Assembly: GCF_047973035.1 (NCBI RefSeq)
Contig: NZ_JBKEBF010000024.1
Span: forward strand, 1-64,000
Length of the DNA stretch: 64,000 nt
Source of the DNA: Oleidesulfovibrio sp047973035
GTDB lineage: Bacteria > Desulfobacterota > Desulfovibrionia > Desulfovibrionales > Desulfovibrionaceae
Direction: 5' to 3'
The notes under the pieces are model-generated. The model searched no databases. It had not been told where the DNA came from and was given only the letters and a program-made list of their open reading frames with translations. Below are positions 59,001 through 64,000 of the stretch, piece after piece. Position 1 is the first letter of the stretch, and every line of letters begins with the position of its first letter. The translations under genes and the position numbers were made by a program.

Positions 59001-59240
59001 CATGTAGTTGATCGTCTCTTCACTTATGTTTAACGAAAGTTTGGGCGAATAATTTTGAAAATCATCGCCTTGAATGTGTGCCTCAACATCCCAGTAGCCC
59101 CCGCTTTTTTTCAAGCTAAGCTTAAGGACTCCCCCGCTGTTGAGGATGTTGTGCGACCCGTCAATGATATACTCCGGAACCGTGTCAGTCACGAATTCCT
59201 GCAACATTGATTTTACGGTCGTTTCCTCTGGTCTGTCCAT
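56034..59240 (-). CDS. SWI2/SNF2-family helicase with SWIM zinc finger
   Basis: A 1068-residue protein. An N-terminal SWIM zinc finger (CNCPDSFSGVCRH, about residues 83-95) is followed by about 480 residues of beta-rich sequence. The SNF2 ATPase core has ILADEMGLGKTIQTL near residue 620, LILDEAQNIKNPNT, SGTPIENNLFELWS, and the helicase C domain with VFSQFVQMLHIIRS and ATDRAHRIGQKSQVFSYK. Bacterial SWIM-SNF2 proteins (RapA/HepA and Snf2 relatives) remodel protein-DNA complexes or recycle RNA polymerase; the exact task is open. I start at ATG 59240; GAGGAG is 13 bases upstream, a wide spacing. The frame extends 5' to 59447 but that part looks non-coding. Confidence 0.9.
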   Translation of the reverse strand: MDRPEETTVKSMLQEFVTDTVPEYIIDGSHNILNSGGVLKLSLKKSGGYWDVEAHIQGDDFQNYSPKLSLNISEETINYMCNCPDSFSGVCRHVGAAALKLLSSLESSDEAEPVAPKMEWRQSFRNFFSTEFEPEAGKHYLIYRFHPEPGRLQVSFFRARQNKSGLSTVHNEVTLDQIINNPDWCELSPDLPAVARQIGQYLDYMGHRVEIPDGLLTWFFWTIRNEYYLFWQETEKPCHIDSTTMRLKLQPRLLDGGLGFDVMLHREGKAPQSILDSEVTFHGQLPLWVCWRRGFYPVHTSLSSGLVQELAQHPPVIPQEDISEFLDRVWTQLPASDLYGQEEFLEHMEPIFVPASYNPKLYLDEEGSLLTLQIQNIYETIHGEFLLPGPNPEFQTGSYPFEGQTFLLRRQQDQEAALTQQLLEMNFQPRNNRVWFLEPEEAINFLLDAYPKLIAEYRVYGEKALSRYKVRLSQPIISAKVESNEEEKWFSLDLNVEYDGQSVPIEKIWKAWTEGKRYVQLKDGSYTSLPESWLKTLGHKLRAMGLDPEKAPKKRFEQYEAPLLDNLLEDLPEVQTDSFWNSLREKIHTFQEIKIIDQPKGLNATLRGYQQQGLSYLNFLREYGFGGILADEMGLGKTIQTLSFIQYMVESGRTGPNLIVVPTSVLPNWDREAQKFVPNLRRLIIYGTRRENMFAQIADSDIVVTTYALLRRDLEELQEYEFNSLILDEAQNIKNPNTITARSVRKISADLRLCLSGTPIENNLFELWSLFEFLMPGFLGSQHSFQRGIIKPIKDGDPDTLEYLRTRVKPFILRRTKSEVAKDLPPKVENVYYCALAEEQQELYGALAKRLKEQVMADVDEKGIAKSQMSILDALLKLRQICCHPRLLKLDMPGLTTNLPSGKFDAFKDMITDIVEEGHKVLVFSQFVQMLHIIRSWLQINDMPFCYLDGTSKDRFDQVDRFNDSPDIPIFLISLKAGGTGLNLTSADYVIHYDPWWNPAVENQATDRAHRIGQKSQVFSYKMICQNTVEEKILKLQDMKRNVADSIIPGQDSWKSLTRDDLEMLFDV

Positions 59241-59464
59241 GGTAAGGTCTAGCTCCTCTACAGTGCGGAATCCGCCTTGCGGGCAGCCGCAACAGCGTGT
59301 CCCCCCGCGTGGTAAGCGCGGACTGTTTATAGTACTAGGTGAAAACCTTGCTGTTTTCAACGGAACGGAACTTTGGTAGGTGCATATGTTAGGGGCACTC
59401 ACCCTTAGTTTTCTATTGAAGAATAACGTATCCGCCGGAATTGGCAATAGCCTGAGAGGTTTTC

Positions 59465-61189
59465 ATGAAACGAGTGTTAACAGTTTTTGCCAGTGTGTTG
59501 CTTTTGTGCGTACTTGGAGCCTGTGACGGTGGTGAAAAAACTTCCACTGATGAGCAGCAGTCTTTAAACGAGCAGCCGTCAGCAGCCAACCCCCTTCCTG
59601 AAGTTGCAACAAAAAACAACGTAAAGCCTGACTATGGTGGCCGCATAGTTATTGGCACTATAGGCGAACCTACCAACCTTATCAGTGCACTTTCAAATGA
59701 TAGCGCATCAAAGGAAATCACTAGTCAGCTATATATCGGTTTGCTGAAATACGACAAAGACCTGGAGATAGTTCCATGGGCTGCCGAATCCTATGACGTG
59801 GAAGAAGGCGGAACGCTGTTGCGTTTTCGACTTCGAAAAGGAATTCAATGGGAAGATGGCACAGAACTGACAGCAGATGATGTCGAGTTCACATACCGCA
59901 TGATGATAGACCCCAAAACCCCCACGGCATATGCAAGTGACTTTCTGGCAGTAAAGGAATTCCGTAAAATCGACAAATACACAGTCGAAGTGCGGTATGA
60001 AAAACCTTTTGCCAGATCACTCATTACTTGGATGAGTGACATCCTGCCCAAGCATAAGCTTGAAGGACAGGATTTAGTAACTACACCTTTGCTGCGTAAA
60101 CCTGTAGGTTCCGGCCCCTATAAATTGAAAGAATGGGTGCCCGGCAGCAGGGTAGTACTGGAAGCGAACGACTCTTATTTTGAAGGTCGTCCGTATATTG
60201 ATGAGGTTGTGTATCGTAACATTCCTGATTTGGCTACCATGTTCCTTGAATTAAAAGCTGGAAAGCTTGATATGATGGGACTCACTCCTCAGCAATTCAA
60301 GTTTCAGTCTAATGGGGGCGAGTGGGACGCTAATTGGCAGAAATTTCGCTACTTGTCGTTTGGTTACGCATACCTCGGATATAATCTTGAAAGAGCCCCG
60401 TTCAACGAGTTGAACGTCCGTCGTGCCTTGTCTTATGGCATTGACCGCAAAGCTTTGATTGCCGGAGTGCTGCTGGGGGAAGGCAGGACGACTGTCGGGC
60501 CGTATAAGCCCGAAACGTGGGTGTATAATGACAAGCTTGATGAATACCCTTATGATATTGCCGAGGCGCGTAGACTTTTAGCACAAGCAGGCTTTACAGA
60601 TTCCGACGGAAACGGTGTGGTAGAGCGCGATGGCCAGCCTTTTGTCTTTACTATTCTGACCAATCAGGGAAATGATCAGCGTATAAAAGCTGCAACGATT
60701 ATTCAAAGCCAGCTGAAGCAGGTTGGAGTGGATGTACGCATCCGTACTGTTGAATGGGCGGCATTTGTGAAAGAGTTTGTTGAAAAAGGGCGTTTTGACG
60801 CGGTGCTGCTGGGATGGAATATCTTGCAAGACCCTGACATTTTTATGGTCTGGCATTCCTCTCAAGCTGTGGCCGGCGGGCTGAATTTTACCAAGTACCG
60901 TAATCCAGAGGTTGATTCGCTGCTTGAGCAAGCCAGATCAGTGCTGGATCAGGAAAGCAGAAAGCCGCTGTATGACGAAGTTCAACGTATTCTCGACTAT
61001 GAACAGCCGTATTCATTTTTGTACGTGCCGTACGCCCTGCCCATTGTACATGCCCGCTTCAAGGGTGTTGAGCCTGCTCCTGCAGGGTTGACGCATAATT
61101 TTACCAAGTGGTGGGTTCCCGCCGGAATGCAACGGTATAAAGCCGCTTCCGGCAGAGCTGCCTCTAACGATGAGACAAAGAAGAACTAG
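59465..61189 (+). CDS. Peptide/oligopeptide ABC transporter substrate-binding lipoprotein
   Basis: A 574-residue extracytoplasmic solute receptor of the DppA/OppA (SBP family 5) type. The signal peptide ends in a lipobox LGAC with Cys about residue 20. The receptor body has GGRIVIGTIGEPTNLISAL, the family segment VRRALSYGIDRKALIAG near residue 320, and DAVLLGWNILQDPDIFMVW. Ligand could be a peptide, nickel, or other solute. No permease or ATPase gene is adjacent, so it is an orphan receptor here. It abuts the Rel gene with no spacing: the stop TAG at 61187-61189 is immediately followed by ATG, so the two are cotranscribed. Confidence 0.9.
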   Translation: MKRVLTVFASVLLLCVLGACDGGEKTSTDEQQSLNEQPSAANPLPEVATKNNVKPDYGGRIVIGTIGEPTNLISALSNDSASKEITSQLYIGLLKYDKDLEIVPWAAESYDVEEGGTLLRFRLRKGIQWEDGTELTADDVEFTYRMMIDPKTPTAYASDFLAVKEFRKIDKYTVEVRYEKPFARSLITWMSDILPKHKLEGQDLVTTPLLRKPVGSGPYKLKEWVPGSRVVLEANDSYFEGRPYIDEVVYRNIPDLATMFLELKAGKLDMMGLTPQQFKFQSNGGEWDANWQKFRYLSFGYAYLGYNLERAPFNELNVRRALSYGIDRKALIAGVLLGEGRTTVGPYKPETWVYNDKLDEYPYDIAEARRLLAQAGFTDSDGNGVVERDGQPFVFTILTNQGNDQRIKAATIIQSQLKQVGVDVRIRTVEWAAFVKEFVEKGRFDAVLLGWNILQDPDIFMVWHSSQAVAGGLNFTKYRNPEVDSLLEQARSVLDQESRKPLYDEVQRILDYEQPYSFLYVPYALPIVHARFKGVEPAPAGLTHNFTKWWVPAGMQRYKAASGRAASNDETKKN

Positions 61190-63337
61190 ATGATCCGTAT
61201 ACAGGACATACTCGATACCATTGCGGAGTATCGGCAGGATGCCGATATCGAGCTTATTCAGAAAGCATACGTATTTTCTGCCTCTGCTCATGCGGGGCAG
61301 ACACGTCTTTCCGGCGAACCTTACCTTATGCATCCTCTTGCAGTGGCGCACAGTCTGGCCAAGATGCGTCTGGACGAGGCCTCCATTGCTGCGGGGCTGC
61401 TGCATGATACCGTCGAAGATACCGAAACTTCCATTGAAGAGATTGATTCGCTGTTCGGTGAAGAAGTTGCTGATATTGTCGATGGGGTGACAAAAATCAG
61501 CCAGATGACCTTCGACAGTAAAGAAGAGGCGCAGGCTGAAAATATCCGTAAAATGGTTCTGGCAATGGCGGAAGATATTCGCGTGCTCATCGTTAAACTG
61601 GCAGACCGCCTGCACAATATGAGTACGCTGGATTTCCAGAAGCCGCATAAGCAAAAGCTGATTGCACAGGAAACAATGGATATTTACGCGCCGCTGGCGA
61701 ACAGGCTGGGGCTGCACCGCATGAAGCTGCAGCTTGAGGACCTCTCGTTACGGTACCTTAAGCCAGACATCTGGAGTCAGCTTTCTGACTGGTTGGAAAA
61801 AAAGCGTGTTGCAGACACTGATTATATAAATCAGGTGATAGGCATTTTGCAGGGAATGCTTGAAGAAAACGACATCCCGGGCAAGGTGAAAGGGCGTGTA
61901 AAGCATATTAACAGTATCTATCGCAAAATGCTGCAGCAGAACCTTGCTCTTGATGAAGTGCCGGATGTTATCGCGTTCCGTGTAATCGTGGACGACGTGA
62001 AGAATTGCTATGCCATGCTTGGGCTTGTTCATGCGGCCTGGAAGCCAATTCATGGAAGATTCAAAGACTATATCTCCATGCCTAAGGCTAACATGTACCA
62101 GAGCCTGCATACTACGGTGGTCGGTCCCGGCGGCGAACGTATCGAGATTCAGATACGTACGGCAGAAATGAACCGTATGGCGGAACACGGCGTTGCATCT
62201 CACTGGCTTTACAAAGAAGGCAAACGTGTAAGCTCTAAAGATGTCAGACAATTTGCGTGGTTGCGCGAGATGCTGGACTGGCAGAAAATGGAAAGTGATT
62301 CGCGTGAGTTCATGCGGTCGCTTAAGTTCGATCTTTTCAAAGAAGAAGTCTACGTTTTCACTCCGCGAGGTGAAGTAAAAGAGCTGCCGGAAGGGGCTAC
62401 CCCTATCGACTTTGCTTATCTTATCCATACTAAAGTCGGTGACCATTGTTCCGGCGCCAAAGTAAACGGCAAACTCGTTCCTCTTTCCACAAAGCTGGTT
62501 AACAGCGATACCGTCGAGATCATTACCGACCCAAACCGTCACCCGAGCAGAGACTGGCTTAAGTTTGTAAAAACAGCCAAAGCAAGAACCAGAATCAACA
62601 ACTATATACGTACGGAAGAGCGCAGCCGTAGTATCGCTCTTGGCCGTGAAATGTTGGAAAAGCAGGGCCGCAGAATGGGGCTTAATTTTGCTCGCTTGTT
62701 GAAAGAAGGTGAGTTTCAGGCCATTGCGGAAGAGTTTTCTTATCGCGATGTGGAAGAACTGCTGTCGTCAGTGGGGTATGCACGCCTTACTCCGCGCAAG
62801 GTGTTGCGCCGCTTGCTTCCTAAAGAGGAAGAGCCGTCCAAGCCGCAGGAAACCAGACAACAGGAGCCTGCGAAAGAGCGTCGCAAATCGGATAGTGTAA
62901 GTATCAAAGGTGTGGATGACGTTCTTGTGCGGTTCGGGAAGTGTTGCAATCCTGTTCCTGGCGATGCCATTGTGGGCTATATCAGCCGTGGCAGAGGTGT
63001 GACCGTCCATACTTCCGACTGTGTGAATGTTCAGGCTATGGAGCCGGAGCGCCTGATAAGTGTGTTTTGGGATGGTGCAGAAGACAAGCCGTATCCTGCG
63101 CGTGTTCATATGCTGTGCCAGAATAAGATCGGTGCTTTTGCAGAAGTTACCGCTCTGCTGGCAGAAGAAAATGTGAATATTGATGCATGCCACATGCGTT
63201 CATCAGTAGATGGAAAGTCTGAGCTGGATGTTACGGTGGAAGTTCGTGACGTTGCGCATCTGTATAGAACTATCGACAGGTTACGGCATCTGGATGCCGT
63301 TATTGAGGTTGCGCGTTCGTCGTCTCATAGTGATTAG
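61190..63337 (+). CDS. rel: Bifunctional (p)ppGpp synthetase/hydrolase (Rel/SpoT)
   Basis: A 715-residue stringent-response enzyme. The HD hydrolase domain has HAGQTRLSGEPYLMHPLAV and the metal-binding LLHDTVEDTE near residue 65, with LADRLHNMSTLD. The synthetase domain has RFKDYISMPKANMYQSLHTT near residue 290. RFKD is the motif of bifunctional Rel enzymes, unlike the EXDD of synthetase-only RelA, and the HD residues are present, so both activities are expected. TGS (VYVFTPRGEVKELPEGATP), helical and C-terminal ACT domains follow. It acts alongside the small-molecule regulators as a general stress signal. The start directly follows the previous stop codon. Confidence 0.95.
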   Translation: MIRIQDILDTIAEYRQDADIELIQKAYVFSASAHAGQTRLSGEPYLMHPLAVAHSLAKMRLDEASIAAGLLHDTVEDTETSIEEIDSLFGEEVADIVDGVTKISQMTFDSKEEAQAENIRKMVLAMAEDIRVLIVKLADRLHNMSTLDFQKPHKQKLIAQETMDIYAPLANRLGLHRMKLQLEDLSLRYLKPDIWSQLSDWLEKKRVADTDYINQVIGILQGMLEENDIPGKVKGRVKHINSIYRKMLQQNLALDEVPDVIAFRVIVDDVKNCYAMLGLVHAAWKPIHGRFKDYISMPKANMYQSLHTTVVGPGGERIEIQIRTAEMNRMAEHGVASHWLYKEGKRVSSKDVRQFAWLREMLDWQKMESDSREFMRSLKFDLFKEEVYVFTPRGEVKELPEGATPIDFAYLIHTKVGDHCSGAKVNGKLVPLSTKLVNSDTVEIITDPNRHPSRDWLKFVKTAKARTRINNYIRTEERSRSIALGREMLEKQGRRMGLNFARLLKEGEFQAIAEEFSYRDVEELLSSVGYARLTPRKVLRRLLPKEEEPSKPQETRQQEPAKERRKSDSVSIKGVDDVLVRFGKCCNPVPGDAIVGYISRGRGVTVHTSDCVNVQAMEPERLISVFWDGAEDKPYPARVHMLCQNKIGAFAEVTALLAEENVNIDACHMRSSVDGKSELDVTVEVRDVAHLYRTIDRLRHLDAVIEVARSSSHSD

Positions 63338-63367
63338 ATTCCACCTTGTTTTTTATATGCAGAATGA

Positions 63368-63397
63368 GAAAGGGCCGCCTGTATGGGCGGCCCTTTC
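63368..63397 (+). terminator. Rho-independent terminator of rel
   Basis: A 12-bp stem GAAAGGGCCGCC / GGCGGCCCTTTC (63368-63379 with 63386-63397), loop TGTATG. The T tract is short, so it may also rely on other factors; it lies 31 bases past the stop and may serve the convergent flagellin gene as well. Confidence 0.75.
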
Positions 63398-63518
63398 GTC
63401 TGGCGCTTTGAGTGAGGAGGATGGTCTTTCCTGAAGTAGTGTCTTCGTACCGTCCCCTGGCGTCATGGAAGCCTGTGGTTAGTATGCTGTTGTAAGCGTC
63501 TCCCTTTCTGGCGCTCGG

Positions 63519-64000
63519 TTATGCCCCGAGAAGATTCAGGGCCAACCTCGGGAGAGTGTTTGCCTGCGACAGCATAGCAACTGCGGACTGTGACAGAATC
63601 TGTTGTCTGGTAAATTCTGTCATCTCAAGCGATACGTCCACGTCGGAAATACGCGATTCCGCCGCTTGCAGGTTTTCAGACTGAATCTGCAGGTTGCTGA
63701 TTGTATTTTCCAGTCTGTTTTGAATGGCACCAAGATTTGCCCGGATTTTATCCTTGGAAACGATGGCGTCTTCCAGTGCCGCAAGTGCTGCCTGAGCGGC
63801 AGACTGCGTTGAAATGGTATACGCCTGTGCGCTTGATCCTGCCTGGGTTCCCACGCCCAGAGCGGACGCTGTGGATGCTCCGATCTTGATGTAGTAATAG
63901 TCCTCCGCCGAGTCGTTGGCAGTGCCGAAGTGTACCTTCAGCTTGCCGGTGGAAGAAAGACCGCTACCATCGTGTGTGTCACTGGAGAGGTTGCCGTTCA
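63519..64000 (-). CDS. fliC: Flagellin, C-terminal part (runs off the right edge)
   Basis: The minus-strand frame is open from the right edge of the window to TAA at 63519-63521, giving about 160 residues of a flagellin. The conserved C-terminal D0/D1 domain is clear: GAIQNRLENTISNLQIQSENL, ESRISDVDVSLEMTEFTRQQ and ILSQSAVAMLSQANTLP, ending NLLGA. The codon at 63852-63854, where a GTG could be mistaken for a start, is an internal valine (ALGVGTQAG). The upstream part DYYYIKIGAST belongs to the variable central domain. The 5' end is outside the window. It shows a motile cell. Confidence 0.94.
   Translation of the reverse strand, partial: NGNLSSDTHDGSGLSSTGKLKVHFGTANDSAEDYYYIKIGASTASALGVGTQAGSSAQAYTISTQSAAQAALAALEDAIVSKDKIRANLGAIQNRLENTISNLQIQSENLQAAESRISDVDVSLEMTEFTRQQILSQSAVAMLSQANTLPRLALNLLGA

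Noticed and set aside
59241..59447. Upstream extension of the SNF2 gene
   Set aside because: The 69 extra codons are Arg/Cys/Pro-rich without conservation-like character, and the product begins naturally at MDRPEETT.
1..64000. CRISPR arrays, insertion sequences, integrases, tRNA and rRNA genes
   Set aside because: I looked for spaced direct repeats, transposase motifs, cloverleaf-like segments and rRNA signatures and found none.

Overview
The window reads as an ordinary chromosomal core segment of a sulfate-reducing deltaproteobacterium of the Desulfovibrio group (Desulfovibrionales). This placement is inferred from gene content and order, not from a marker search. The pointers are a biotin ligase - giant pyruvate carboxylase - PEP synthase run, an ACT-domain protein near a phenylacetate-CoA ligase, a pdxJ-acpS-nnr-CBS-tsaE-lysC-cimA run, BamD and lipoprotein genes of a Gram-negative cell, and a flagellin at the right edge. 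Base composition is moderate and even, codon use looks uniform, and I see no insertion sequence, prophage, CRISPR array, rRNA or tRNA gene.

Layout. 1-7600: end of an unidentified gene, then a minus-strand rtcB - molybdopterin oxidoreductase pair, an ACT-domain protein, a plus-strand FAD oxidoreductase with a four-cluster ferredoxin, and a minus-strand phenylacetate-CoA ligase. 7850-9150: a REC-REC-GGDEF regulator split by a frameshift in a run of seven T. 9150-18800: cca (minus), then birA, pyruvate carboxylase and a PEP-synthase-like enzyme (plus), which form a pyruvate/oxaloacetate/PEP module with its own biotinylating enzyme. 19100-23400: an M23 peptidase and a CBS protein (minus), then pcm, a DedA-like membrane protein and an Mrp-type Fe-S carrier ATPase. 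23480-31350: pgsA, a small protein of unknown function, an FtsB-like protein, a TPR protein, a SPOR lipoprotein, fbp, tsaD, trxA-trxB and bamD.

31460-38800: a truncated histidinol-dehydrogenase-like protein, a divergent EF-G, a DUF2062 protein, trehalose genes otsB and otsA, rsmA, an HU protein and a tiny membrane protein. 38900-45570: the classical macromolecular-synthesis cluster, rpsU - yqeY - mutS2 - dnaG - rpoD. 45590-47410: a secreted thermonuclease and a diguanylate cyclase. 47480-54150 (minus): pdxJ-acpS-nnr-CBS-tsaE-lysC-cimA. 54340-64000: UDP-glucose dehydrogenase, a SWIM/SNF2 helicase (minus), a peptide-binding lipoprotein directly abutting a bifunctional Rel enzyme, and the C-terminal part of a flagellin (minus).

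No wholly new multi-gene system stands out. The best leads are the homopolymer frameshift in the diguanylate cyclase regulator, the unusual architecture of the PEP-synthase-like enzyme (a coiled-coil insert and a long tail), the zinc-ribbon tail on pyruvate carboxylase, the HisD-like half protein, the EF-G with a rewritten domain IV motif, and a terminator-like hairpin abutting the ribosome binding site of the Mrp ATPase. Start sites were chosen by ribosome binding site and family N-terminus and often differ from the longest open frame.
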